Origin: Pseudonocardia sp. TRM90224
Lineage (GTDB): Bacteria > Actinomycetota > Actinomycetes > Mycobacteriales > Pseudonocardiaceae
Assembly (NCBI RefSeq): GCF_021245725.1
Contig: NZ_JAJGSX010000001.1
Span: 124,001 to 188,000 of the forward strand
DNA length: 64,000 nucleotides
Direction of reading: 5' to 3'
Numbering within the stretch: the stretch's first letter is position 1; each line of letters starts with the position of its first letter. Both the position numbers and the translations under genes were made by a program. Below the pieces are notes generated by a model, which was not told where the DNA came from, did no database searches, and saw nothing but the letters and a program-made list of their open reading frames with translations. This document shows positions 1-8,624 of this stretch, one piece after another.

Positions 1-178
1 CAGCCAGCACGGGCAGCTCGCGGTAGACCTGGCTCCGGGTGACGGAGAAGAACGATCCGAACCGCTCGCTCGCCACCGCGACGAGCTGGCCACCGGTCAT
101 GGGGCCCTCGTGCAGGAGACCGAGCAACGCGGCAGCTGTGGAGTTGACGGCGGTCGCACGTGCTGACGGCATGCTCAT
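1..178 (-). CDS. PadR-family transcriptional regulator, N-terminal part
   Basis: Only the first 59 residues lie in the window; the gene runs off the left edge. The visible part (starting MSMPSARATAVN) contains LLGLLHEGPMTGGQL followed by SVTRSQVYRELPVL. This is the winged-helix layout of PadR regulators, where helix 2 (TGGQL) and the YREL segment of the recognition helix are conserved. It lies 63 bp downstream of a metallopeptidase gene on the same strand. The short gap holds a small palindrome (CTAGGCCTA) that could be part of an autoregulatory site. PadR proteins usually bind small toxic or phenolic ligands and repress neighbouring genes; the ligand cannot be inferred. The family call rests on a short fragment. 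Confidence 0.7.
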   Translation of the reverse strand, partial: MSMPSARATAVNSTAAALLGLLHEGPMTGGQLVAVASERFGSFFSVTRSQVYRELPVLA

Positions 179-241
179 ACCGTGCCACCCGATCGGGTCA
201 ATTGCATCCATAGTAGGCCTAGAGACGGTCCGATGTGGGCT

Positions 242-1075
242 TCATCCCGGCAGGACAGCCGGTATGACAGGTAGTACACGACCCCGTCCACCATGCCCTC
301 CTTGCACCACGCTACCTGCGGAAACACGCTCCGGAATGGTGTACGGCTCGGCCGCCTCGATATCGATCTGATAACCGAGGTCGCCGAGGCTCGCGGCTGT
401 GAGCTTGCTGAGGGGGTTGCCGGGCCGCGAGATGAATCCGCTCATCAGCTCGTGGCCGAAGACCGACTCCCGCCAGTGCCCCTCACGGGTGCCCGGACCA
501 CCCTCGTTCTCGACGGGGACAGCGCCGCTGCGGCCGAGCGCGGCGTACTGGGCGACGGCCCCGCTGCCGGTGAACGTCGGGTTGTTCGTGCCCGAACCTG
601 CCAGCAGCCGCTTGCGCGACCACAGCGTCCCGATCCCGAGCACGTGGCCCATCTCGTGCGCGATGACGTCGTCGAGCGTGCCGTCCGACTCCATGTTCGC
701 GAGATCGGCGGTGTCGAACGACATCACGCCCTTCACGGGCAACAGCGCGGCGGCGCCCGCCGACGCCGGCCGCAGGTCGGTCGGCCCGGCCTGACCGAGC
801 ACCCGGCCGGGCCCGTCGATCGCGGAGCCCTCGGCGAGGATCAGGACGTCGTCGATCTCCTCGCCGTCGACGACCGCCGTCGGCAGGTCGCCGACGATGA
901 CCGTCGTCCAGCGGTCGGCGGCAGCTGCGAACGCGGCCCGCTGACGGTCGGTCAGCCCACCGAGGAACCGCACCTCGATGGAGAACGGCGAGTCGGTCGC
1001 GGCAACCACCGCGGCTCGTTCGACGTCGGCGGTAGCGCGGTAACGCTCCACATCGGCCGCCTTGTGTTCGGTCAT
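242..1075 (-). CDS. Leishmanolysin-like (M8-type) zinc metallopeptidase
   Basis: 277 residues. Residues 140-149 read HEMGHVLGIG, the HExxHxxGxxH/D-type zinc site of metzincins with catalytic Glu141. A third His (H208, in VFGHELM) follows at the long distance typical of leishmanolysin-like enzymes, and Met211 could be the Met-turn. The stretch before the motif (GVMSFDTADLANMESDGTLDDVIAHE) is also characteristic of this family. There is no signal peptide or membrane segment, so the protein would be cytosolic or exported by another route, unlike classical surface leishmanolysins. No Shine-Dalgarno is obvious before the ATG. It is divergent from the ABC importer operon. Substrate unknown. Confidence 0.75.
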   Translation of the reverse strand: MTEHKAADVERYRATADVERAAVVAATDSPFSIEVRFLGGLTDRQRAAFAAAADRWTTVIVGDLPTAVVDGEEIDDVLILAEGSAIDGPGRVLGQAGPTDLRPASAGAAALLPVKGVMSFDTADLANMESDGTLDDVIAHEMGHVLGIGTLWSRKRLLAGSGTNNPTFTGSGAVAQYAALGRSGAVPVENEGGPGTREGHWRESVFGHELMSGFISRPGNPLSKLTAASLGDLGYQIDIEAAEPYTIPERVSAGSVVQGGHGGRGRVLPVIPAVLPG

Positions 1076-1232
1076 TCGCCGATCTGAACACGAACACGCA
1101 TCGAAATGCTACGACCACGCCCCGCAGCGACGATAACTCACACGGATCTCACGGGATCGTCTACAAGGTACCGCCCATCAGGCAGAAGGTACGGTCGTTG
1201 GGTCAGGGCCGTCATCGGTCAGCGGGAGGGGC

Positions 1233-2210
1233 ATGGCTCGGTTCCTCGTCCGCCGGCTCCTCAACTACGTCGCGCTGTGCTTGATCGCCACCTTCCTCGC
1301 GTTCGGCTTGGCCTCGCTCACGTTCAACCCGCTCGCCGCCTACGCCGAGCGGACCCCGCCGCCACCGCCCGCCGCGATCGCAGCGAAGCGCGCTGAACTG
1401 CGGCTGGACGACCCGATCCCGGCCCGGTTCGTCGGCTGGATCGGCGATGTGGCGCTGGGCGACTTCGGCACCACCACGACGGGGACACCGATCGGCGAGC
1501 AGCTGTTCAGCCGCATCGGGGTGAGCCTCCGGCTCTTCGCGCTCGGGACGGTCATCGGGGTCGTTGTGGGCGTTCTCGTCGGCGTGACGGGGGCCGTGCG
1601 GCAATACCGGTTCACCGACTACGCCTCGACGGTGTTCTCGTTCGTGATCCTGTCGATCCCGGTCTTCGTGTTGGCGCAGCTGCTCAAGTTCGGCGGCCTG
1701 CAGCTGAACGCCGCCGCCGGCACGACGATCCTCTACTTCCAAGGTGAGGTCACCCCGAGCTTCCGCGGCAGCGCGGGCGCCGAGCTGCTCGACCGGCTGC
1801 AGCACCTCGTGCTGCCGACGCTCGCCATCGCGCTGCAGCAGATCGCCTACTACAGCCGCTACCAGCGCAGCGCCATGCTCGACGTGCTCGGCTCCGACTT
1901 CCTGCGCACCGCGCAGGCCAAGGGCCTGACCCGGCCCAGAGCGCTGTTCAAGCACGGGCTGCGCACCGCGTTGATCCCGATGGCGACGCTCTTCGCGTTC
2001 GGCTTCGGCCTGCTGCTGACCGGCGGTGTGTTCACCGAGCGGATCTTCGGCTGGTTCGGCATGGGCGACTGGCTCGTCTACGGCATCCAGCGGCAGGACA
2101 CCACGATCGTCGCGACCGTGACGCTCTTCGTCGCGGTGCTGGTGCTGCTGTCCGGATGGCTCTCGGACGTGCTGTACGCCGCGCTCGACCCGCGGATCAG
2201 GATCAGGTGA
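1233..2210 (+). CDS. ABC transporter permease, DppB/OppB type
   Basis: 325 residues, first gene of a peptide/opine/nickel-type importer operon. It starts MARFLVRRLLNYVALCLI, the standard first transmembrane segment of DppB-type permeases, and has about six hydrophobic segments. The cytoplasmic EAA loop near residues 225-245 (FLRTAQAKGLTRPRALFKHG) docks onto the ATPase. Its ATG is preceded by GGGAGG at about 4 nt, so the start is well supported. The stop is 4 nt from the next permease start. A periplasmic insertion between TM1 and TM2 is short. The transported substrate cannot be told from sequence. Confidence 0.9.
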   Translation: MARFLVRRLLNYVALCLIATFLAFGLASLTFNPLAAYAERTPPPPPAAIAAKRAELRLDDPIPARFVGWIGDVALGDFGTTTTGTPIGEQLFSRIGVSLRLFALGTVIGVVVGVLVGVTGAVRQYRFTDYASTVFSFVILSIPVFVLAQLLKFGGLQLNAAAGTTILYFQGEVTPSFRGSAGAELLDRLQHLVLPTLAIALQQIAYYSRYQRSAMLDVLGSDFLRTAQAKGLTRPRALFKHGLRTALIPMATLFAFGFGLLLTGGVFTERIFGWFGMGDWLVYGIQRQDTTIVATVTLFVAVLVLLSGWLSDVLYAALDPRIRIR

Positions 2211-2214
2211 CGCG

Positions 2215-3150
2215 GTGACCGCATCGACCGACCTCGGGACCGGCGCTGGTGAGCAGGTCATCGACCAGCCGCGGCGCGGCGCGCTCGTGCTGCGCCGGCT
2301 GCTGGGCAACCGGCTCGCCGTCGTCGGGCTCGGGGTGATCGTGGCGCTGTTCGTTCTCGCGTACACCGCGCCGCTGGTCTACCACTGGGACTACGAGGAG
2401 CTGGACTACACGGCGTTCCTCGCCGCGCCGTCGGCCGACCACTGGTTCGGCACGACGCAGGTGGGCGGCGACGTGTTCGCGCAGACGATGCGCGGGCTGC
2501 AGAAGTCGCTGGTCATCGGGCTGCTGGTGGGGGTGATCTCGACCGCGGTGGCCGCCGTGGTCGGCGCCGCGGCCGGCTACTTCGGCGGCTGGGTCGACCG
2601 ATCGCTGATGTGGCTGGTCGACCTGTTGCTGGTGCTGCCCTCGTTCCTGGTCATCGCGATCGTCTCTCCGACGTTCCGCGGGCAGACGTGGCTGGTGTTC
2701 GTGCTCCTGCTGGCCTTGTTCGCGTGGATGATCACCGCGCGGATCGTCCGCGGCATGACGCTGACGCTGCGCGAACGCGAGTTCGTGAAGGCCGCGCGGT
2801 TCATGGGCGTGCCGCCCTGGAAGATCATTTTCCGGCACATCGTGCCCAACATGTCGTCGCTGCTGATCATCGACGCGACCATCACGGTGGGCACCGCCAT
2901 CCTCGCCGAGACCGGGCTGTCGTTCTTCGGGTTCGGCGTGCAGCCGCCCGACGTCTCGCTCGGCTCGCTCATCGCCGCGGGCGTGGACTCGGCGCAGACG
3001 TTCCCGTGGCTCTTCGGCTTCTCAGCGGGCTTCCTGATCCTCGCGGTGCTCTCGGTGAACCTCGTCGGCGACGGCCTGCGCGACGCGCTCGACGCCGGTT
3101 CCGTCCGCAGCCGCAGGGCCGATCGGCGAGCCAGGGGGTCGGCGACGTGA
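2215..3150 (+). CDS. ABC transporter permease, DppC/OppC type
   Basis: 311 residues, partner permease of the preceding gene. It begins at a GTG. The N-terminal cytoplasmic segment and TM1 ([19 protein letters not shown]) are typical of DppC proteins, and the EAA loop appears as [21 protein letters not shown] conserved C-terminal motif ([21 protein letters not shown]) is present. The last codons overlap the GTG of the fused ATPase gene (GTGA), which implies translational coupling of permease and ATPase synthesis. Membrane subunit of an importer with the two-domain ATPase and lipoprotein encoded downstream. Confidence 0.92.
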   Translation: MTASTDLGTGAGEQVIDQPRRGALVLRRLLGNRLAVVGLGVIVALFVLAYTAPLVYHWDYEELDYTAFLAAPSADHWFGTTQVGGDVFAQTMRGLQKSLVIGLLVGVISTAVAAVVGAAAGYFGGWVDRSLMWLVDLLLVLPSFLVIAIVSPTFRGQTWLVFVLLLALFAWMITARIVRGMTLTLREREFVKAARFMGVPPWKIIFRHIVPNMSSLLIIDATITVGTAILAETGLSFFGFGVQPPDVSLGSLIAAGVDSAQTFPWLFGFSAGFLILAVLSVNLVGDGLRDALDAGSVRSRRADRRARGSAT

Positions 3151-5243
3151 CCGCCGCGGAGCAGTTCCTCGACCCCGTGTTGGCCGAGGGACCCGTCCTG
3201 ACGGTCAGCAACCTCTCGGTGTCGTTCCCGAGCGAGGCGGGCCGCGTCGACGCCGTCCGCGGGCTCTCCTACGAGATCGCGACGGGCGAGGTGCTCGGCA
3301 TCGTCGGGGAGTCGGGCTCGGGCAAGTCCGTCTCGTCGATGGCGGTCATGGGGCTGCTCCCGGGCAGCGCGCGGATCTCCGGCTCGGTCCGGTTCCGCGA
3401 CACCGAGCTGATCGGCAAGCCCGACGTCGAGCTGTCCCGGATCAGGGGCAGGCGGATCGCGATGGTGTTCCAGGACCCGCTATCCGCGCTCACCCCGGTG
3501 TTCACGGTCGGCGACCAGGTCGCGGAGGCACTGCAGGTGCACCGCCGCGAGCTCTCGGCGAGCGCCGCGCGCAACCGGGCCGTAGAGCTGCTCGACCTGG
3601 TCGGAATCCCCAACGCCGGCTCGCGCGCGAAGGCGTTCCCGCACGAGTTCTCCGGCGGGATGCGGCAACGTGCGGTGATCGCGATGGCGATCGCGAACGA
3701 CCCCGATCTGATCATCGCCGACGAGCCGACCACGGCGCTCGACGTCACCGTGCAGGCGCAGGTGCTCGACGTGCTGAAGACCGCGCGTGAGGTCACCGGC
3801 GCCGGCATCCTGCTGATCACCCACGACCTCGGCGTCGTTGCGGGCGTCGCCGACCGCGTGCTGGTCATGTACGCGGGGCGCGCGGTGGAGTCGGCGCCGG
3901 TCGACGAGCTCTTCGCGCGGCCGCGCATGCCGTACACGCTGGGGCTGCTCGGGTCGCTCCCCCGCCTCGACGACGAGGAGCGCCGGCCGCTCGTGCCGAT
4001 CGAGGGCCAGCCGCCGGCGCTCACGAACCTGCCGGCGGGCTGCCCGTTCACCCCGCGCTGCCCGCTCGCCGTCGACCTGTGCCGGGAGGTCGAACCCGAG
4101 CTGGAGATCGTCGCGATGGCGCACCGGGCAGCCTGCCACCGCAGCAGCGAGCTGGTGCGCAGCGACGCGACCGACGTCTACGGGGTCTCGACGCTCGCCG
4201 AAGCAGGAACGGGCGAGGTGCCGCGCGGGGAGCGGCCGGTGGTGCTCGCCGTCCGGGACATGATCAAGCACTACCCGATCACCCGCGGCACCGTCCTGCG
4301 CAGGCGGATCGGCACCGTGCACGCCGTCGACGGCGTGAGCTTCGAGGTCCGGCAGGGCGAGACGCTCGGGCTCGTCGGCGAGTCGGGCTGCGGCAAGACC
4401 ACGACCCTCATGGAGATCCTCTCGCTGACGCAGCCGGAGCGCGGCAGCGTCGAGGTGCTCGGGCGGGACGTCACCGGCCTGGACCGCAAGGCGCGCACAC
4501 GGCTGCGCCGGGACGTCCAGGTGGTGTTCCAGGACCCGGTCGCTTCGCTCGACCCGCGCATGCCCGTCGCGGACATCATCGCCGAGCCGCTGGTCACGCA
4601 TGGTGTGCTGCGTTCCGAGATCCGCACGCGGGTGCCCGAGCTGCTGCGGCTGGTCGGGCTGCGACCGGAGCACGCGAGCCGGTACCCGGCGGAGTTCTCC
4701 GGCGGGCAGCGGCAGCGGATCGGGATCGCCCGCGCGCTCGCGCTGGAGCCGAAGCTGCTGGTGCTCGACGAACCGGTCTCCGCGCTCGACGTCTCCATCC
4801 AGGCCGGTGTGGTGAACCTGCTCGAGGAGCTGCGGGTGCGGCTCGGCCTCGCGTACCTCTTCGTGGCGCACGACCTCTCGGTCGTGCGGCACATCGCCGA
4901 CCGCGTCGCCGTCATGTACCTGGGGCGGATCGTCGAGATCGGGGAGGTGCGGACGGTCTTCCGCGCGCCGCAGCACCCGTACACCCAGGCGTTGCTCTCC
5001 GCGATCCCGGTGCCCGACCCGGCCGTCGAGCGGGCGCGGGAGCGGATACTGCTGACCGGCGACCTGCCCAGTCCTGCTGACCCGCCCGCCGGCTGCCGCT
5101 TCCGCAGCCGGTGCTTCCGCTACACCGCTCTCGACGCCGCCGACCAGCGGCGATGCGAGCAGGATGATCCGGCGCTGGAACGCACAGATGCGCCGGACCA
5201 GCAGGTGGCCTGCCACTTCGCCGCCCCGTACGCCGTGCTGTGA
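3147..5243 (+). CDS. Fused dipeptide-type ABC transporter ATPase (DppD-DppF fusion)
   Basis: 698 residues from the GTG that overlaps the upstream stop; a longer open frame upstream is only a shadow of the permease gene. It has two complete nucleotide-binding domains. Walker A is GESGSGKS near residues 54-61 and GESGCGKT near 411-418. Each half has a signature (FSGGMRQR and FSGGQRQR) and a Walker B ending in DEP. Each half also ends with the oligopeptide-transporter C-terminal cysteine-rich box ([11 protein letters not shown] and [11 protein letters not shown]), which places both in the Opp/Dpp family and may bind an Fe-S cluster. One polypeptide replaces the usual DppD and DppF pair. It should energise the two permeases encoded before it. 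Confidence 0.93.
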   Translation: MTAAEQFLDPVLAEGPVLTVSNLSVSFPSEAGRVDAVRGLSYEIATGEVLGIVGESGSGKSVSSMAVMGLLPGSARISGSVRFRDTELIGKPDVELSRIRGRRIAMVFQDPLSALTPVFTVGDQVAEALQVHRRELSASAARNRAVELLDLVGIPNAGSRAKAFPHEFSGGMRQRAVIAMAIANDPDLIIADEPTTALDVTVQAQVLDVLKTAREVTGAGILLITHDLGVVAGVADRVLVMYAGRAVESAPVDELFARPRMPYTLGLLGSLPRLDDEERRPLVPIEGQPPALTNLPAGCPFTPRCPLAVDLCREVEPELEIVAMAHRAACHRSSELVRSDATDVYGVSTLAEAGTGEVPRGERPVVLAVRDMIKHYPITRGTVLRRRIGTVHAVDGVSFEVRQGETLGLVGESGCGKTTTLMEILSLTQPERGSVEVLGRDVTGLDRKARTRLRRDVQVVFQDPVASLDPRMPVADIIAEPLVTHGVLRSEIRTRVPELLRLVGLRPEHASRYPAEFSGGQRQRIGIARALALEPKLLVLDEPVSALDVSIQAGVVNLLEELRVRLGLAYLFVAHDLSVVRHIADRVAVMYLGRIVEIGEVRTVFRAPQHPYTQALLSAIPVPDPAVERARERILLTGDLPSPADPPAGCRFRSRCFRYTALDAADQRRCEQDDPALERTDAPDQQVACHFAAPYAVL

Positions 5244-5259
5244 ACGAAGGGAACCCGAG

Positions 5260-6945
5260 ATGCGAACCCGACCGAAGATAGTCGCGGTGCTGGCGCTCGC
5301 CGCGCTGGTGCTCACCGCATGCGGAGGGGGCGGCGGTGGCGCGGGCGCGCCCGGCGCGGCCGGCGTCGACGAGCTGCAGCGCGGTGTCAACGACGTCAAC
5401 CCGGTGCCGCGCGACCAGGTGCGCGACGGCGGTGACATGCGCTGGCCGCTCGACGCCATCCCCGACAACTTCAACATCAACCACGTCGACGGGAACCTCG
5501 TCGAGACCCGCGACATCGTCGACAGCCTCCTGCCCGGCGCGTTCAAGCGCCAGGCCGACGCGAGCGTCGTCGTCGACACCGACTACTTCACCTCGATCGA
5601 GCTGACCTCGAAGAGCCCGCAGGTCGTCACCTACACGATCAACCCGAAGGCCAGCTGGGACGACGGCACGCCGATCACCTGGAGCGATCTGCAGGCGCAG
5701 TGGCAGGCGCTCAACGGGAAGAACGCGGCGTACCGGCCGGCCAGCACCTCGGGCTACGAGAACATCGGCTCGGTCGAGCGCGGCGCCGACGACAAGCAGG
5801 CCGTGGTCACGTTCGCGTCGCCCTACGGTGAGTGGAAGGCGCTGTACGAGTTCATCTACCCGGCGGCGACCAACCGCGACCCCGAGGCCTTCAACAAGGC
5901 CTGGGTCAACACGATCGGTGTGACGGCGGGCCCGTTCCGAACGGAGAACGTCGACACCACCGCGCAGACCGTCACCGCGGTGCGCAACGACAAGTGGTGG
6001 GGCGACAAGTCGAAGCTCGACCGGATCGTCTACCGCGTGGTGGAGCGCAGTGCGCTCGCCGACGCGCTCGCCAACAACGAGCTCGACTTCTACCAGATCG
6101 GCTCGGACGTCAACCTGTTCACACGCGCGCAGAGCACGCAGGGCGCGACCGTCCGGCAGGCCGTCGAGCCGTTCTACAACCACATCACGTTCAACGGCGG
6201 CGAGGGCCGCATCCTCGCCGACCCGGCGCTGCGGCGGGCGGTCACGAAGGGCATCGACCGGCAGTCGATCGCCAAGGCGTTGATCGGGCAGATCGTGCCC
6301 GACACGACCCCGCTGGGGAACCACCTCTACCTGCAGGGATCCGCCGACTACGTCGACAACGCGGGCCCGGTGGCCTTCGACGCCGCCGCTGCCGGCGCCG
6401 ACCTGGACAAGCTGGGCTGGGTGGCGCCCGCGCCGGGCCAGCCGCGGGCGAAGAACGGGCAGCCGCTCAAGATCCAGTACGTGACGACGGCCGGCAACCC
6501 GATCAGCGAGCGGCTGCACGCGTTGATCTCGCAGCAGCTCACGTCGATCGGCGTGCAGGTCGAGACCGTGCCGGCATCGGCGTCGGACCTGTTCGACCAG
6601 TACGCGACACCCGGCAACTTCGACCTGATCACGTTCGCCTACTTCTCGTCGCCGTTCCCGATCGACGCCACCAAGTCGATCTTCACTACGGGCAGCGAGT
6701 CGAACTTCTCCCGCATCAGCTCGCCGGAGGTCGACGCCATGTACAAGCAGGCGGCCGCCGAGCTCGACGACGCCGCGCGCACGAAGCTCGGCCAGGAGAT
6801 CGACAAGAAGCTCTGGGACAACATCGGCGTCCTGCCGACGTACCAGGTCAGCGGCGCCTATGCGGTGCGGGCGACGCTGGCGAACTTCGGTGCGAAGGGC
6901 TACGCCGACGACAACTACAAGGACATGGGCTTCGTGAACCAGTGA
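5260..6945 (+). CDS. Extracellular solute-binding lipoprotein, family 5
   Basis: 561 residues. The start is the ATG preceded by AAGGG...GA; a longer reading upstream lies inside the ATPase gene. The N-terminus is a lipoprotein signal (RTRPKIVAVLALAALVLTAC) with lipobox LTAC, followed by a Gly-rich linker. The body shows hallmarks of SBP_bac_5 proteins: PDNFNINHVDGN, a WDDGTPITWSD-like segment, and an ADPALRRAVTKGIDRQSIAKAL helix. It would deliver a peptide or similar ligand to the permeases encoded upstream. The last codons overlap the next gene (GTGA). Ligand unknown. Confidence 0.92.
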   Translation: MRTRPKIVAVLALAALVLTACGGGGGGAGAPGAAGVDELQRGVNDVNPVPRDQVRDGGDMRWPLDAIPDNFNINHVDGNLVETRDIVDSLLPGAFKRQADASVVVDTDYFTSIELTSKSPQVVTYTINPKASWDDGTPITWSDLQAQWQALNGKNAAYRPASTSGYENIGSVERGADDKQAVVTFASPYGEWKALYEFIYPAATNRDPEAFNKAWVNTIGVTAGPFRTENVDTTAQTVTAVRNDKWWGDKSKLDRIVYRVVERSALADALANNELDFYQIGSDVNLFTRAQSTQGATVRQAVEPFYNHITFNGGEGRILADPALRRAVTKGIDRQSIAKALIGQIVPDTTPLGNHLYLQGSADYVDNAGPVAFDAAAAGADLDKLGWVAPAPGQPRAKNGQPLKIQYVTTAGNPISERLHALISQQLTSIGVQVETVPASASDLFDQYATPGNFDLITFAYFSSPFPIDATKSIFTTGSESNFSRISSPEVDAMYKQAAAELDDAARTKLGQEIDKKLWDNIGVLPTYQVSGAYAVRATLANFGAKGYADDNYKDMGFVNQ

Positions 6946-7871
6946 CCCGCACCGGCGTGAGCGGCACCGCGGCGTTGCGCTACGGGCTGCTCACGTCGGC
7001 GCTCGTGCTGGCCGTGTGCGCCGTGCTCGCCGTCGTGGCGGGCACGGCGTTCGCGTCTGCGGCGCGGGAGCTCGACGCCGTGACGGCACGGACGTTCGGG
7101 GAGCTGGAGCAGCGTGCCGGCGTGGTCCTGCTGCGCTGGACGCCGGCCGGCGGCGGGGAGCGGCTCGATCCCGTCGAGCTGACCGGCACGCCGCCGCCGT
7201 CGGGAACGGTCGCCGAGGTCGCGTACGACCCCGCCGCCCCGCAACGACCGCTGGTGCCGGGCGCTGCCCTGCTCGCCCGCGCCGACGCCGCACTCGGCAC
7301 GATCTACCTGACCGCGACGGTCGCGCTGCTCGTCGTCTCGACCAGCGCGTGGCAGCTCGTGAGTCGGCGCCGGGCGACGGCACGGCCCGCGCGGACTCTC
7401 GCCGTGAGGCGGGTCAGGATCCAGAACGGCATGCTCGGGCGGTCGTGGCTGGAGACCGAGAACGAGCCGCACCGGTGGATCCCCGTGCACTTCGACCCCG
7501 TGCTGGTCACGCTGCCCTCGCCGACCTACGTGCGGGTGCACGGCGACCCGCTGGCCGACCGGCTCGTCGCGGTCGAGGTCGAGGGCCGACTGCTGCACCC
7601 GTCCGGCCCGGTGCGCGCGAGCGAGCCGCGCGGGCACCGACGGGACAACCCGGCACAACCCGACGCGGCGTCCGTCGAACGCTCCGCACGAATCGCCCCG
7701 CTGCGGCCGCGGCTGCAGGCCGACCTCCCGCTCGTGCTCGCAGCGCCCGTCGTCGCGGCGCTCTGGGCGTACGTGGACGGCGGCGGCCTCACGACCTGGG
7801 CGGGCGCAACGGCCCTGCTCGCGGCCGCGACCCTCTGGGTCGGCGCGCTACGCGGCTCCGACCCGAGCTGA
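6942..7871 (+). CDS. Hypothetical membrane protein coupled to the ABC operon
   Basis: 309 residues from the GTG overlapping the solute-binding-protein stop. It shows a hydrophobic segment at about residues 12-35, another near 125-145 followed by a basic SRRRATARP stretch, and a C-terminal hydrophobic hairpin near 260-305. A soluble stretch between the first two segments resembles the DUF3592-type layout of actinobacterial membrane proteins, but I cannot assign a family firmly. Its position as the last, translationally coupled gene suggests a link to the importer, or simply co-expression. A family A hairpin begins 6 nt after its stop. Confidence 0.7.
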   Translation: MTRTGVSGTAALRYGLLTSALVLAVCAVLAVVAGTAFASAARELDAVTARTFGELEQRAGVVLLRWTPAGGGERLDPVELTGTPPPSGTVAEVAYDPAAPQRPLVPGAALLARADAALGTIYLTATVALLVVSTSAWQLVSRRRATARPARTLAVRRVRIQNGMLGRSWLETENEPHRWIPVHFDPVLVTLPSPTYVRVHGDPLADRLVAVEVEGRLLHPSGPVRASEPRGHRRDNPAQPDAASVERSARIAPLRPRLQADLPLVLAAPVVAALWAYVDGGGLTTWAGATALLAAATLWVGALRGSDPS

Positions 7872-7877
7872 CCCAAC

Positions 7878-7940
7878 TTCCCCACCGTTTTGTGCACTTG
7901 CGCGCCGATTTGGCGCGCGTGCACCCAAAACGGTGGGGAA
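7878..7940. repeat. Family A 3'-end palindrome, copy A1 (GCGCGCC core)
   Basis: Outer arms TTCCCCACCGTTTTG and CAAAACGGTGGGGAA enclose GCAC/GTGC and an inner GCGCGCC/GGCGCGC stem. It starts 6 nt after the stop of the upstream + gene in a convergent gap. No U-tract follows on either strand. The same outer arm recurs at five other places in the window. Confidence 0.85.
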
Positions 7941-8008
7941 CTTCTACGGCACGTCGACGAGCGGGCTCGTAGGGTCCGCACACGAGGGCAGGAAAGCCAC
8001 CCCGAACT

Positions 8009-8070
8009 TCCCCACCGTTTTGCCAACCTGCACACCCGAAAGGCCATGCAGGTTGGCAAAACGGTGGGGA
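8009..8070. repeat. Family A 3'-end palindrome, copy A2 (CCAACCTGCA core)
   Basis: A perfect 24-bp stem (8009-8032 with 8047-8070) closes a 14-nt loop. The outer arm equals copy A1, but the inner arm is the alternative core GCCAACCTGCA. It ends 4 nt before the stop codon of the convergent - strand gene. Both copies in this 203-bp gap therefore each flank one gene end. Confidence 0.87.
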
Positions 8071-8074
8071 CTTT

Positions 8075-8593
8075 CTACGCCGTGTCGACGGGGCCGCCGC
8101 TGCGCCAGTACTCGCCGCCCTCGCGGGAGAGCCGCACGTCGTCGACGAGGTAGCGGCGCAGCGCGGCGTGGTCGGTGTTGCTGCCGTCGGTCCATGCGCG
8201 CAGCACGTCGTTGACCTCACGCTCGGTGTAGCGCACGCCCGGTTCGAAGCTCTGCGCGATGTGGTCGAGCACCTGCCGGCGCTTCGGCCCTTCCGCAGGC
8301 ATGACGAGCAGCCGCCCGTCCCGCACGAACCGGGCGACGACGTCGCCGCGGTCGGCCTCGCCCGCCGGTGCCGCTGCCCTGGCCGCGTGCTTGATCAGCT
8401 CGTCGCGGACGGCGAGCCCGTCGTCGACGAGCCCGCCCGCCTGCAGCTTCTGCAGCGCTTTACCGACCTCGCGCACGTCGAGGCCGGTCGCGGCCACCAC
8501 GTCCGACGGGGTGCGGGCGCCGAGCACCAGCGCGGCGACCACCCGCAGCCGGGCGGGTTCCGCGAGCAAACCGACGATCTCGACCGGATCCAC
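8075..8593 (-). CDS. ArsR-like HTH / DUF2087 regulator
   Basis: 172 residues. The N-terminal half (MDPVEIVGLLAEPARLRVVA, then TPSDVVAATGLDVREVGKAL) is an ArsR-type winged helix. The C-terminal half (RDGRLLVMPAEGPKRRQVLD...GVRYTEREVNDVLR) is the DUF2087 domain often fused to such regulators. A TAGCGT box lies 8 nt before the GTG start, so the transcript may be leaderless. It is located next to acyl-CoA dehydrogenase genes on the same strand, but the gap of 31 nt and its own -10 suggest separate transcription. It lacks the cysteine pairs of metal-sensing ArsR proteins. Target unknown. Confidence 0.82.
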   Translation of the reverse strand: MDPVEIVGLLAEPARLRVVAALVLGARTPSDVVAATGLDVREVGKALQKLQAGGLVDDGLAVRDELIKHAARAAAPAGEADRGDVVARFVRDGRLLVMPAEGPKRRQVLDHIAQSFEPGVRYTEREVNDVLRAWTDGSNTDHAALRRYLVDDVRLSREGGEYWRSGGPVDTA

Positions 8594-8601
8594 GTCGGAC
8601 G

Positions 8602-8607
8602 ACGCTA
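8602..8607 (-). promoter_or_regulatory. -10 element (TAGCGT), leaderless-type
   Basis: TAGCGT on the minus strand, 8 nt before the GTG start of the ArsR/DUF2087 gene. This fits initiation at the start codon. No clear -35 was found. Confidence 0.45.
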
Positions 8608-8624
8608 CCGACCGTGTGAAGCGG

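Noticed and set aside
2610..3146. Upstream 179-codon extension of the fused ATPase frame
   Set aside because: It lies wholly inside the DppC permease gene in another frame and translates to Arg/Pro/Ala-rich noise; the GTG at 3147 overlaps the permease stop as elsewhere in this operon.
4912..6519. Long minus-strand open frame opposite the ABC importer genes
   Set aside because: It is antisense to strongly supported genes with signal peptide and Walker motifs; high GC yields long open shadow frames.
7878..8070. CRISPR array or direct-repeat array
   Set aside because: The two similar units are inverted-repeat hairpins with different cores and one 68-bp gap; there are no regularly spaced direct repeats or cas genes.
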